Assembly (NCBI GenBank): GCA_046329235.1
Contig: JAXLVA010000001.1
Coordinates: forward strand, 1,426,001-1,490,000
Direction of reading: 5' to 3'
Source of the DNA: JALONH01 sp046329235
GTDB taxonomy: Bacteria; Bacteroidota; Bacteroidia; Cytophagales; Cytophagaceae
Length of the DNA stretch: 64,000 nucleotides
The notes beneath the pieces are model-generated. The model was not told the DNA's origin. It did not search any database and saw only the letters and a program-made list of their open reading frames with translations. Positions 35,276 to 45,072 of the stretch are shown here, piece by piece; position 1 is the first letter of the stretch; every line of letters begins with the position of its first letter. Both the position numbers and the translations under genes were made by a program.

Positions 35276-36202
35276 TTATTTTGTCTTTGGAGCTATTTTA
35301 CTACGTGTTCTGTAATCCCAGTACAATTCATTTATCATCAATCGTAACATACGATCGTAACCGGTATAGTTTTCATACGTCAATTGACCTTCTTCATATT
35401 GAGAGATCCTTCCAAATAACTCCATTTTTATCTGTAAGTATAGTTGCCCATCATAGTATCCCTCTTTATTAAAAGGAACACTATCAGACTTCATCGGATT
35501 AGGTCCGTACATATACAAATGTATATTATTAATGATACCATAACGACCATCATATAAAATATCGTTTTGCACTATTAATACTGCATCCACGCCTAAATCT
35601 GTAGCTAATTTACCTAAAGCATTAGCTGCAACTAAATCGTTATTAGTAAGTGGTGTTTTAATAAACCTATAATCTTTTGAACAAGTTTTATCGTAAGAAA
35701 TTGAATCATTAATACGAGCTCTGTATGATTTTTTATATTCCATTTGAAAGGAATCATATACTGCTTTCTGAGCGTCATTAAAGTCAGCAGGGGTTAAGAA
35801 TATAGTGCCAATTGAATCGAATGTATTTCGCATACGAGGCACACTGTATTTTGATAAGTCACTAGCTAATCTGTTATTACCTTCTTCATCAAACCACGCT
35901 GTTCCAGCCCATTGTTTTTGAGGTGATACTCTTGTTTCAAGCATGGCATTATCCCATACATAGAATGAAACTAAAGCTACTTTTTTAGGAAAATGTTTTA
36001 CCGCTTGAATATTTGGATACATCCCCTTTCCATCTACGAATGGATAATACAAAGGCAATTCGGGGAAATCGTGGATTTTTCTGTATAGAATTTCATCTAC
36101 ATAGTAAGTATTAATATCCTCTAAATAATATTGAGCCTGAAGTACAATAGGTACATTCAATAAAAAAACGATACTATAAAAGATGTTTCTAACGGTTTTC
36201 AT
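35276..36202 (-). CDS. Secreted protein of unknown function
   Basis: 308 residues with a signal peptide (cleavage near LQAQY, about residue 24). The rest is rich in Tyr and Asp with no family that I recognise. A central ALGKLATDLGVDAVLIVQND segment resembles the cores of periplasmic proteins that assemble from parallel alpha/beta folds. No lipobox or sorting tail is seen, so a soluble periplasmic location is likely. It abuts the convergent flavoprotein gene without a spacer. Confidence 0.65.
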   Translation of the reverse strand: MKTVRNIFYSIVFLLNVPIVLQAQYYLEDINTYYVDEILYRKIHDFPELPLYYPFVDGKGMYPNIQAVKHFPKKVALVSFYVWDNAMLETRVSPQKQWAGTAWFDEEGNNRLASDLSKYSVPRMRNTFDSIGTIFLTPADFNDAQKAVYDSFQMEYKKSYRARINDSISYDKTCSKDYRFIKTPLTNNDLVAANALGKLATDLGVDAVLIVQNDILYDGRYGIINNIHLYMYGPNPMKSDSVPFNKEGYYDGQLYLQIKMELFGRISQYEEGQLTYENYTGYDRMLRLMINELYWDYRTRSKIAPKTK

Positions 36203-36270
36203 ACACTATAATTCAAATATATGTACGAATCTAAGAATTAAAAAGTTGTCTGAATGTAGGATATAAAGCA

Positions 36271-36299
36271 AAAAAGGAGTCATTTCTGACTCCTTTTTT
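36271..36299 (-). terminator. Terminator of the cellulase operon
   Basis: GGAGTCA (36276-36282) pairs with TGACTCC (36287-36293) around a TTTC loop, with A- and T-runs on either side. It lies 22 bases after the GH9 stop. Confidence 0.9.
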
Positions 36300-36320
36300 C
36301 ACGTCTAATAGATTAGACTA

Positions 36321-38084
36321 TTATTTTTTCCCTTTGGTCGCTTCAATTGATAAAATCAAATACGCTAAAGGTGCATTCCAGTTTATAGCAACCTCATTGG
36401 TTGCATAAGAACACTGAACATCTATGTAAGATTTAGCAGGTAAATTAGTAGTATACTTACCAGCACAATCCCTAGCATCTTCTTGTCCTGGGTTTGGTCC
36501 ACCTGCTAACATACCCGGTACCGGATCCACGTTCTCATCTGATTCAGACGGACGGTGGTGAGGGTTCATAGTTGGTTTAGATCCAAAACCTGTTACATAA
36601 CAGTAACCTGTTCCATTTCTACCTAATAAATAATCAAGGTTAGAAATAGCTGCATTTAAATAATCAGACTCCCCTGTTAAGCGGTATGCAATCATCATCA
36701 TCATACCTTGGTTCGCTGCAGTAGAATTACTACCCCAGTTGAAGTTTCCGCCTCTCTCACCCATAACAATTCCGAATTCAGATTTAGAAGCTTGATACTT
36801 TTGCATTTTGCTTGCCATAGATACAATTTTCTCTTTTACTAAATCTAGTGTAGGAGCAAACTCTTCAGGAAGGTTATCTCTGTTTTGAATTAAACTATAC
36901 AATCCTAACGTATTGACAGCAGCCCAAGTTGGGGTGTCAAAGTTATTACGAATAGTAAATTCAATATTAGCATCGTCCATGTAACGTAATTTCCCTGTAG
37001 CGATAAACAATTCTATCGCGGCCCATTGAAATTCATCACTAACATTAGCATCATCATAAGCTCCTGTATTAATATCAGGATTAAACTTTTGATTCATGCC
37101 ACCTTGGTTATAGATAACTTTGTTATTTTTTTGAGCCCAGCTATATGCTTGAACACTTGCCTTTAAACAAGAATCAGCAAACTTCTTATCAAACTTTCTA
37201 TACACTCTGTAAGCAACTGCCATTACCGCAGAAAAATCCAAAGTAGCAGCTGTTGTTTTCATAATAGCATAACGAGTGTTGGTTGCTTTACTAGGTTCTA
37301 CAGAACCATCAAAGTTGGTATTAGTCAACTTGTGATATACGCCACCATCTTTATCTTGCATGGTAAGCATCCAACGTAAATTCCATAACACCTCATCTAG
37401 CAAATCCGGCATGTTATTATTGCTTTCCGGAATATTAAGTTTTAATGTATCAAAGAATTTAGGGTAACCTTCATACAATGCCATTAAGGTATAAGTAGAA
37501 ATACCAGAGTTAACAATATACTTGTTATAATCACCGGCATCGTACCAGCCTTTACCTGAATAGAACTTAGTCCCCTCAGGGCGTTCAGAGGTTGCTGCAG
37601 AAGAGTGTATTACTGCATTTCCGTCCTGTTGTACGTGACCTGCTTTACGAGCCCACTTACCGGCATATTGTTCAGGCAGATCGATACATGCTCTTTGATA
37701 ATAAAAGAAACGTAAAGATGCTTTACCAATATTCAAATTAGCTTGAGGAGCGATTTCAAATGGATAAGAATCCCCTACTCCTTTAACTGAAACATAATAT
37801 TTACCAACGGTTGTAAACTTGGTAAAGTCTGCTTTCCCCGAGAACTCGTCTGAATATTCCCATACTCCCATTTTTTCGATTGCACCTGTATATACAACTT
37901 GTTTTGTAGCCGCATTAACAATCGTAAATTCTGTAGCGTTTGAATCGGTAACAATCGCTACTTTAGGAGAGTTTGGATAAAATCCAACTTGGTTCACTCG
38001 AATAGCATCTGTAGTTTGTGCAACTGTCATTAAGCCAGTCAAGCTTAACAGTACATAGCAGCATATTCTAATCAATGTTTTCAT
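36321..38084 (-). CDS. Glycoside hydrolase family 9 endoglucanase (cellulase)
   Basis: About 587 residues from the ATG at 38084; an upstream start would overlap the preceding gene. A signal peptide is followed by a CelD-N immunoglobulin-like domain (about 25-115, IRVNQVGFYPNSPKVAIV). The (alpha/alpha)6 GH9 domain comes next. The catalytic aspartates lie in GWYDAGDYNKY (about residue 182), the conserved NPHHRPS is present, and the general-acid glutamate is in NEVAINWNAPLAYL. It cleaves beta-1,4-glucan. There is no T9SS tail or cellulose-binding module, so it is probably periplasmic and acts on imported oligomers. Last gene of a five-gene operon. Confidence 0.95.
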   Translation of the reverse strand: MKTLIRICCYVLLSLTGLMTVAQTTDAIRVNQVGFYPNSPKVAIVTDSNATEFTIVNAATKQVVYTGAIEKMGVWEYSDEFSGKADFTKFTTVGKYYVSVKGVGDSYPFEIAPQANLNIGKASLRFFYYQRACIDLPEQYAGKWARKAGHVQQDGNAVIHSSAATSERPEGTKFYSGKGWYDAGDYNKYIVNSGISTYTLMALYEGYPKFFDTLKLNIPESNNNMPDLLDEVLWNLRWMLTMQDKDGGVYHKLTNTNFDGSVEPSKATNTRYAIMKTTAATLDFSAVMAVAYRVYRKFDKKFADSCLKASVQAYSWAQKNNKVIYNQGGMNQKFNPDINTGAYDDANVSDEFQWAAIELFIATGKLRYMDDANIEFTIRNNFDTPTWAAVNTLGLYSLIQNRDNLPEEFAPTLDLVKEKIVSMASKMQKYQASKSEFGIVMGERGGNFNWGSNSTAANQGMMMMIAYRLTGESDYLNAAISNLDYLLGRNGTGYCYVTGFGSKPTMNPHHRPSESDENVDPVPGMLAGGPNPGQEDARDCAGKYTTNLPAKSYIDVQCSYATNEVAINWNAPLAYLILSIEATKGKK

Positions 38085-38091
38085 GAGTGAA

Positions 38092-39732
38092 TTATTTTTT
38101 ACTGTTATATTGTTCAATAGTTAATAAGTTAATTTCATCAATCAAGAAACTACCATTATAAGCTGTTCCTCCTGGATTTGGCATTAATATCATTTCTGAA
38201 ATTTGTGCCGGATTAACTGTTTTTGCAGTTGGCCAAGCTTGATTGAATTTACCTGTAAAGTCTAAGTAATAGGTTACATAGTCTGCAGAGGTAGTAACTT
38301 TAGCAATATTAGGAGTAGCATTCGTTGTATTTCCGTCCATATCTTTCACGTCAACACGTAAATCTAATGGTGCACCTGTATTTTTAACACGAAGTTTAAC
38401 TACAGGAGTTTTATTGAAATCAACTGTTTTAAAGCTAGTACCAAATACATCAAACTTAGGACCTGCTCCTGTTAAGTTAACTAACAAAGCATTCGATGTA
38501 TCTTTAGAGAAAGTGATTTTATCACTACCAGACCACCAAGTAGAAACGTCACCGCTAAAATCATCTACTATTAGTAAACCTGCAGCATTAGCTTTCAACC
38601 CTGCTGTTACACCACCGGTTAATTTAGCGTATTGCTCATCTGTGATAACTTCGATTTCTTCGATAAATATTTTACCTGTAAATGCGTCCCCACCCGGATT
38701 GATAAACATAAGAACTTCTTTAATTCCGGAAGGATCTACTGTTTGTTTTTCAGGCCATGATTGAGTGTACTTTCCTCTATAGTTGTAGAAGTAATCTTTA
38801 AAGTCTGTAGATTCCTGTATTTTATTAATTACAGGAGAACCGTTGGTTACATAACCATTTTTGTCTTTAAAGTCTACACGTAATAATGGAGAACCACCTT
38901 CAGAACGAGCTTTAATACGAACGATTTGAGCTTTATTAAAATCCATTTCGTCAAATGCACGACCGAATAATTCATACGTAGGACCTGCGCCGTTACAAGC
39001 AACAACCATTTGATCACCTAGTTTTTCTAAGTTCACTTTTTCGTTACCTGCCCACCAAGAATATAATTCGTCAGAGAAATCATCGATGTAGCCACCTGCT
39101 TGAGCTACTACCACCGGTACTTCACTCATCGGAACCACTTTGATTTCATCAACGTAAAGTGTACCTGTCCAGTCTACCATACCACCGTTGATAAACACCA
39201 TGATCTCGCGAATCATTGTCTCATCTACTTTTTGGATGTCCGGCCAAGTTTGTTTCCACTTGTTATTAAAACTGAAGTAGTAATCTTTATAGTCTTTACC
39301 TAAGTGAATTCTTGCTTTAGGAGAGTCCGCATTCGCATCTAAAGCATTCACATCTTTCAAGTGAACACTTACAGTTGGAGACTTCTCCCCTTCTGCACGA
39401 CAACGAATTTTTAATACGGGACATTCTGTAAAGTCAAGTAACGCCATCTCTTTACCAAAAGGAGTCCATTGAGAACCGACTTCTTTAGCAACGATTTTTA
39501 GGGTATCACCTTGACGAGTTAATTGTAACTTATCGTTACCTACCCACCAGCTATATATTTCACCGGAAAAGTCATCAATATAACCTTTCTGGTACTGACA
39601 AGCCTTTGTTCCTTTTTCTGCTTCTTCAGGAACAGCTATTTGGTGTTTATCATCCAATGCAACCTGATCAAAGGATACGCATTGTTTGGCAACCACCGCT
39701 AGTAATATTGTTATAGACGCTAAAAGTCTCAT
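38092..39732 (-). CDS. Triple-repeat Trp-rich protein, probable carbohydrate-binding protein of the cellulose locus
   Basis: 546 residues. After an N-terminal hydrophobic leader come three copies of a domain of about 150 residues (roughly 50-200, 214-363 and 387-538). Each has DDFS..., a double-Trp motif (YSWWVGND, YSWWAGNE, STWWSGSD), a QxWP/QAWP motif and a closing EI strand. The pattern resembles jelly-roll carbohydrate-binding modules. The repeated Trp pairs suggest stacking on glucan chains. It precedes the GH9 gene by 7 bases. The repeats are certain; the binding role is inferred. Confidence 0.75.
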   Translation of the reverse strand: MRLLASITILLAVVAKQCVSFDQVALDDKHQIAVPEEAEKGTKACQYQKGYIDDFSGEIYSWWVGNDKLQLTRQGDTLKIVAKEVGSQWTPFGKEMALLDFTECPVLKIRCRAEGEKSPTVSVHLKDVNALDANADSPKARIHLGKDYKDYYFSFNNKWKQTWPDIQKVDETMIREIMVFINGGMVDWTGTLYVDEIKVVPMSEVPVVVAQAGGYIDDFSDELYSWWAGNEKVNLEKLGDQMVVACNGAGPTYELFGRAFDEMDFNKAQIVRIKARSEGGSPLLRVDFKDKNGYVTNGSPVINKIQESTDFKDYFYNYRGKYTQSWPEKQTVDPSGIKEVLMFINPGGDAFTGKIFIEEIEVITDEQYAKLTGGVTAGLKANAAGLLIVDDFSGDVSTWWSGSDKITFSKDTSNALLVNLTGAGPKFDVFGTSFKTVDFNKTPVVKLRVKNTGAPLDLRVDVKDMDGNTTNATPNIAKVTTSADYVTYYLDFTGKFNQAWPTAKTVNPAQISEMILMPNPGGTAYNGSFLIDEINLLTIEQYNSKK

Positions 39733-39749
39733 TTTAAATTTTCTCCTGA

Positions 39750-40853
39750 TTAAAATGTTTTAGGATCGAAAGGTGCTCCCAGAGTGAAACAAGCAAAATC
39801 AAACTCAGCCTCTACATAATTGAAAGGAGGATTTGAAACCAACCCCATTTGTACTCTGTATATTTGATTAGGTTGTAGTACTCTATTACCACTTCCTCCG
39901 TTAGCTGCATCTTCTGATGGAGTTAAGTTAGAATACTTAGTACTAAACAACTTCCATCCAGTGTGATTAATTGGAATTTTGTATACCCAACCATCTTCAA
40001 ATTCTGGACAATGTGGGCTATTGTTTGTCGGTGGTATACAGTCGCTTGAGATACCATCATCATCTTCATGGAATTCAAAATTTAAAACTCCAAAAGCTTT
40101 ACTATTAGGTAATAAATTATCGACTCCACGAACATACAAATTGACAAATATTTCTGATGGATTATCCCATGTTATGAAGTAGGGATTATCTACAGATCTA
40201 TGTTGCACCCCACCTACGAAATAACCATTTGCAGCAGTAGACTTACCATTTACACGGCAATATCTAGTTCCTTCAGGAGCATTAATTACATCATCTTGTA
40301 AAGTAGGTCCTGTATAGACACCAGCCGGTGAGATGGAAAATTGATAAGGAAAACTGAACAATGTAGCACTTTCAAAGTTCGAATACGGTACATATACTAA
40401 GTTGGGAATACCGGTTGTATAATTACGTTGTCCACCTGCATCAATTGTAAAAGCAAAGGTAGTTGTTGGTTTATAACCTATTACTACTAAAGTTGCTTCT
40501 ACTTCTTCCCCAGACTCAAAGAAATTAATACCATCATGTCGACCTGTCCAAGTCGCATTAGATGCATTCACCTCACTTGAAACGCCTTTTATAGTATAGG
40601 TAGCTCCAGATGATTTTCCGACAATACGAATTTCCCAAGATACAGACTCATTAAAAGAGGCTGTAAATTCTTGGTTAATACCGAGAGGGAAGTTAACAGA
40701 TGTTTGTTCTGAAACTGCAAATGGAGTAGCGATAGCAAAGTTTTCACTTGCTGAAATATAAGCAGTACCTACATAACCAGTATCCTTATAATCTCTTTTA
40801 CAAGACCATAACGAAATCATGGGTAATAAGAGTACAAATACAATTTTCTTCAT
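39750..40853 (-). CDS. Surface or periplasmic lipoprotein of the cellulose locus, unknown fold
   Basis: 367 residues with a lipoprotein signal (MISLWSC lipobox, Cys18). The lipidated Cys is followed by KRD. The mature part is beta-rich with Ig-like stretches (for example SVSWEIRIVGKSSGATYTIKG), a Cys pair in DCIPPTNNSPHCPE, and many aromatic residues. It might play a SusD-like capture role, but it is not a SusD homologue by sequence. It lies 21 bases after an outer-membrane barrel gene and 17 before the triple-repeat gene. Confidence 0.65.
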   Translation of the reverse strand: MKKIVFVLLLPMISLWSCKRDYKDTGYVGTAYISASENFAIATPFAVSEQTSVNFPLGINQEFTASFNESVSWEIRIVGKSSGATYTIKGVSSEVNASNATWTGRHDGINFFESGEEVEATLVVIGYKPTTTFAFTIDAGGQRNYTTGIPNLVYVPYSNFESATLFSFPYQFSISPAGVYTGPTLQDDVINAPEGTRYCRVNGKSTAANGYFVGGVQHRSVDNPYFITWDNPSEIFVNLYVRGVDNLLPNSKAFGVLNFEFHEDDDGISSDCIPPTNNSPHCPEFEDGWVYKIPINHTGWKLFSTKYSNLTPSEDAANGGSGNRVLQPNQIYRVQMGLVSNPPFNYVEAEFDFACFTLGAPFDPKTF

Positions 40854-40874
40854 AAGAAATTCCTCCTATTTAGA

Positions 40875-42647
40875 TTAGAATATCATGGTATAGTTGAAGA
40901 ATACTTGGTTGATAGTGTAATTCAAGTTTTGAGCTTCTTTGTTTACAAACGCTTGATGTACACCATTCATTGTGAAATAAGTATTCTTACTAAATCTATA
41001 TCTTACACCATAAGAAAGTAACCCTTGATTTAAATTCGCCTCAAATTGAGCAGGATTACCAGTAATTTGGTTAAATGTTAAATCTCTAGAATAGATAAAT
41101 TCATTACCTTTTGCTGTAATGTATTTGTAACCAAATAAAGCATCAAATCTTTTGAATACTTCGATATCTAAACCTGCATCAATTAAAGTAGAACTTAAAT
41201 CAACTTTATTTAAACCACTTCTGGTTGTTTTCTCATAACGAGCACCTAAAGTTAAAACAACGTGCTTTTCAAACTTTAATAATTGATGAGCATTTAAAGC
41301 TAAACCACCACGGATACCAGTATAACTTCTCAAGTTTTTACCCACGCTATCCCCTTCAGATACAACTTCACTTAATAAATCAGCAACAACATCTGCCTTC
41401 ACCAATTTCTCCATATTACCTAATGAAGCACCAATTGTTAAACCTTTACGGTTAGGAGTTGCTTGACCATAAGGAGTAATATTATTGTAAATAGGGTTAT
41501 AAGACATTAAGGTGCTTTGTAGATTCAAATTACGTAATGTTTGATCAGAAACTAGATCTAATAGAGCTGTGTTTCTTTCTCCACCTACGTTATTAGCTAA
41601 ACTGTTAAACAAATCTAAGTTACCCGGATTCGTATAATCATAGATACGTCTTGTTTGAGCACCTGAACTGAAGAAGTCAGCACCAACATTTCTATACTTC
41701 ACATAGAAAGTTAATAACATTGGCTTATACTTAGCAGAAGCTCCCAAATCATAGAAATAATCTGACTTATTAATTGAATCTACATCAGAAATATTGTACA
41801 TGTTTTTAGACATACCAACCTCACCAAATACTGAATAATCTATTTTATCAGTAAAGTGATTGGCTTTAAAATCTAAAGTATAAACACTATTCTTATTAAT
41901 TACTGAAGCTGAGCTTACAGTCAATGGTGCATCAAACAAATAAGTGTAGTTACCACCTACTTTAAAATTTCTAGATTGAAGCAACTCTAAACGACCACCT
42001 ATTAAAAATCTATCCGGAGAAGAAGGGGCAGTGTATCTTCTGTTACGAGTAGCAAAGAAACGAATACCTAAACGCTCTACGCCTCTATTGAAACGTAAAC
42101 TTGATTGTAGATGAGCACCTTGTAATCTCCACTTGTTTCCAAAGTTGAAATTTTCGTATTCTACTACATTACGTCTTAAACCTAAAACTGTAGACTCGTA
42201 ATCATTGTAGATTTCAGAGAAGTTAAATAAGGTATAAGGTGTTAATTGTAAATCGATATCACCGATTTCATATTTAACTTTTTTACTAATGATACCATCT
42301 AAACGAATTTGACGGAACAAGAATTGGGATCCATCACCATAGAATCCACCAAAACTGTTAATCAAACGTAGAGTGGCGTGTGCACGTAAAGCTTCATTTG
42401 GTTGAGCATTTACACCCAAATCAAATAAAGTATAACCATCCGTAGCTTTTCTAGCAGATGTTGTGTCTTTCGTCTGGCCGGCAGCAGGATCACTTTTCAA
42501 AGCATTTCCATTTAACCAGTTACCATTAACCAAGGCACGACCCAATCCATTCCAATAGACAACCTGTGCATTGGAAATCATTGCAGAACCTGCAAGGAAA
42601 GTGGTGGCCAAAATAAATTTATTAGCAAATGTTCTCATTATTGACAT
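40875..42647 (-). CDS. Outer-membrane beta-barrel protein of the cellulose locus (second barrel)
   Basis: 590 residues. A signal peptide (AMISNAQ, about residue 27) is followed by long runs of alternating polar/hydrophobic beta strands. It ends in an aromatic last strand (VFFNYTMIF), the outer-membrane insertion signature. There is no TonB plug or TonB box, so it is not SusC-like; a passive or dedicated barrel is suggested. It lies between a larger barrel gene and a lipoprotein gene with about 20-base spacing, so it likely acts with them at the cell surface. Confidence 0.7.
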   Translation of the reverse strand: MSIMRTFANKFILATTFLAGSAMISNAQVVYWNGLGRALVNGNWLNGNALKSDPAAGQTKDTTSARKATDGYTLFDLGVNAQPNEALRAHATLRLINSFGGFYGDGSQFLFRQIRLDGIISKKVKYEIGDIDLQLTPYTLFNFSEIYNDYESTVLGLRRNVVEYENFNFGNKWRLQGAHLQSSLRFNRGVERLGIRFFATRNRRYTAPSSPDRFLIGGRLELLQSRNFKVGGNYTYLFDAPLTVSSASVINKNSVYTLDFKANHFTDKIDYSVFGEVGMSKNMYNISDVDSINKSDYFYDLGASAKYKPMLLTFYVKYRNVGADFFSSGAQTRRIYDYTNPGNLDLFNSLANNVGGERNTALLDLVSDQTLRNLNLQSTLMSYNPIYNNITPYGQATPNRKGLTIGASLGNMEKLVKADVVADLLSEVVSEGDSVGKNLRSYTGIRGGLALNAHQLLKFEKHVVLTLGARYEKTTRSGLNKVDLSSTLIDAGLDIEVFKRFDALFGYKYITAKGNEFIYSRDLTFNQITGNPAQFEANLNQGLLSYGVRYRFSKNTYFTMNGVHQAFVNKEAQNLNYTINQVFFNYTMIF

Positions 42648-42671
42648 CTATACTAAGTGTGTTAATTTCTT

Positions 42672-44858
42672 TTAGAAAAATATTTTTAATTCAACTGTAG
42701 TTTCATTACCTCTGAAGTAATCTTTAGTAAAGTTTACATCTTTTTGGTAGAAGTAACGATTTCTAACATAAAGACCTGCTCTTCCGGAGAAGTCATAGTC
42801 AACACCAAAACCTGCTCCATAACCTAACTGATTCACAGTTTTACCAGTAGCATATGCAGGATCATTTACATCTAGTAATCGATTACCTTTGTCATCTGCT
42901 AATTCTACTCGGCGGTTACCAAGGACTCTTTCGAAAGAAACGAATCCTACTAAAGTAACTTTAGAGTGAACGTTATAGAATGCCATAAACTCTTCATAGA
43001 AAGTACGAATAAACGCCTTGTCAGAGAATGTAGGAATTGGATTGAATCCTTGATCTGTTACGGAGTTATAAGTATTAAAATTGGTTATGATTAAATCTTT
43101 TCCAAATAATTTCAACTTATAAGACAAGTTCATATTTAATGTTTGGTACATTTTCAAATAATCAATCACTGTATCAGTAATTGCATATGTTTCAAATGCA
43201 CGACGATAAATACTTGTAATACGTTGGTATGGACCAGCTAAACGTTGGAAATAAGTAAAACGTGAACGCGTAAACGGATTCGCTTGATGCCAATAGGAAA
43301 CTCCATTAGATAAAGCGTTAGAAGGATCTACCTTCCCATCTGTATCTAAATTTTCCCATTCTTTATTGAAACCCCAAGCACCTAATATTTTAAGTTTACC
43401 ATAAGTTTCCTCATGTTTCAAGTTTGCTCCCCAACGGTTGTTTGCCATCTGTCCGATATCAGTGATAGCTCCGGTAATAACCGTAATATCATTTACCGTG
43501 TTAATGTTTGTTGGAGTTGACACCGTGTGATTGTTAGCCGTATTTAAACTTTGAGAGTTTACGTTAGCTACTGATTTTCTAACTGAGAATAACTGAACTT
43601 GTAATGGGAATCCGATAGATTGTTTAGAAAAATCTAACTGTAAGTTAAAACAATGTGCTTTTAAAGGATTTTTCCAATCATAGTTAAGACCATTTGGTGT
43701 AATAGTATCTGTTGTTTGTTTTTTACCAAACAACGTCTCGTAATCATGATCGGTAAATAAACCATCTTGGAAACGACCGATACCTGCTTCTGTATAGATC
43801 TTAATATCCTTAAGATTTATACGAGCGTCCGCCGTGATAATCTGTTGACGAACCTTAGCTCCATTAAATTTATTGTTAGCCGGATCTACGTTATAGAAAC
43901 CTAAATTATTGTATGTGCCAAATTGGTTAAACACATTGATACCAACTTTGTGTACACCTATTGTTTTGTCCACTCGGAATGCAACAACGTTTTTAGGAGT
44001 TCTGGTTAAGTAAGTTTGGAAACCACCTGAGTTATCCGTTTTACCCATGATTAAGCTAAAGCCAAATCCTTTAGGTAAATTTTTACCATTAATGATAAAA
44101 CCTTGTGTACCTGTATTCCCCCAGCGCGCATCTCGAGCTATGTTTTTCTCGTTGTAGAATCTGTTGTACGTACCAAAGGAGTTACCTTCCGGTTGCCAAG
44201 GGTAGCGTTCAAACAAATCATCACGGTACTCATAGTTCCACAGGGTGAAAGGAGACAATCGGTACCAGTTAACACCACCACCTGCAATCAAGGTAAAATC
44301 ACCGACCTTAGTGTTGGCATAACCTTTAAATTGTAACATACGATAAGCTAATGCTCTTCGATTGTTAGATTGTGATATACCGGACTGGCCTATTGTTCCT
44401 TCCGGAGCAATAATACCCATCATCTGGTTATCAAACATATATTCCACTTGGAACCATGTTTTTGCTGTTGGGGCTCCCTCTAATCTTAATAAGAATAAAG
44501 GCTCTTGATAACCGGTATAAACACCATTTACAATATCCAAACCGTTCATAGTTAATAACTGTTCAGCGGCCGGAGAGTTAGAATACCTGTTTGGCATCCA
44601 ACGATACTGGTTGTATGAACGTATATAACCGGAATACTTCAAACCGGTCCAACGTTTATACTCCTCTTTCTTGTTGTCTTCTTCTTCATATGAAAGTGAG
44701 GACACATAGGTAGAGAGTCCTGAAGGCATAGCCTTCTTAGTCCTTGCTACTACCGGAGTGTAATTAGTTACTCTAGCGCTGTCATTTTCAGCACCGTTCA
44801 CTAATGTTAGTCCCCCGCAATTCAAAATAAGGAAGAAGGTAAAAATCCTTATTCGCAT
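42672..44858 (-). CDS. Large outer-membrane beta-barrel protein of the cellulose locus (first gene)
   Basis: 728 residues. A signal peptide (LTLVNGAEN) is followed by a charged linker (EEEDNKKEEYKRW) and then many amphipathic strands with surface-type loops. The last strand is TTVELKIFF with terminal Phe. No plug domain is seen. It is the promoter-proximal gene of the operon ending in the GH9 cellulase. The set resembles, from memory and unverified, the Cytophaga hutchinsonii locus whose outer-membrane proteins are needed for cellulose use. Confidence 0.7.
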   Translation of the reverse strand: MRIRIFTFFLILNCGGLTLVNGAENDSARVTNYTPVVARTKKAMPSGLSTYVSSLSYEEEDNKKEEYKRWTGLKYSGYIRSYNQYRWMPNRYSNSPAAEQLLTMNGLDIVNGVYTGYQEPLFLLRLEGAPTAKTWFQVEYMFDNQMMGIIAPEGTIGQSGISQSNNRRALAYRMLQFKGYANTKVGDFTLIAGGGVNWYRLSPFTLWNYEYRDDLFERYPWQPEGNSFGTYNRFYNEKNIARDARWGNTGTQGFIINGKNLPKGFGFSLIMGKTDNSGGFQTYLTRTPKNVVAFRVDKTIGVHKVGINVFNQFGTYNNLGFYNVDPANNKFNGAKVRQQIITADARINLKDIKIYTEAGIGRFQDGLFTDHDYETLFGKKQTTDTITPNGLNYDWKNPLKAHCFNLQLDFSKQSIGFPLQVQLFSVRKSVANVNSQSLNTANNHTVSTPTNINTVNDITVITGAITDIGQMANNRWGANLKHEETYGKLKILGAWGFNKEWENLDTDGKVDPSNALSNGVSYWHQANPFTRSRFTYFQRLAGPYQRITSIYRRAFETYAITDTVIDYLKMYQTLNMNLSYKLKLFGKDLIITNFNTYNSVTDQGFNPIPTFSDKAFIRTFYEEFMAFYNVHSKVTLVGFVSFERVLGNRRVELADDKGNRLLDVNDPAYATGKTVNQLGYGAGFGVDYDFSGRAGLYVRNRYFYQKDVNFTKDYFRGNETTVELKIFF

Positions 44859-45009
44859 GTTTTGTAATGAATGGATTGAGTGTTAAACAATAATTACCTA
44901 ATTATTCTAGCCCAAATAATCCCACAAGAATACCACTTTTTAAGCAGAAAAAGACACTTTTTTATTATTTTTTATACCCAAAACACATAAAATTGCACTA
45001 TTCTTATAT

Positions 45010-45045
45010 AAAAAAGGGCATTTTATTATTAAAATGCCCTTTTTT
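45010..45045 (-). terminator. Terminator of the RCC1-repeat gene
   Basis: AAAAAGGGCATTTTA (45011-45025) can pair with TAAAATGCCCTTTTT (45030-45044), a long stem between A- and T-runs. It lies 28 bases after the gene's stop on the minus strand. Confidence 0.88.
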
Positions 45046-45072
45046 AGCAAAAATATTACTTATAATATTAAC

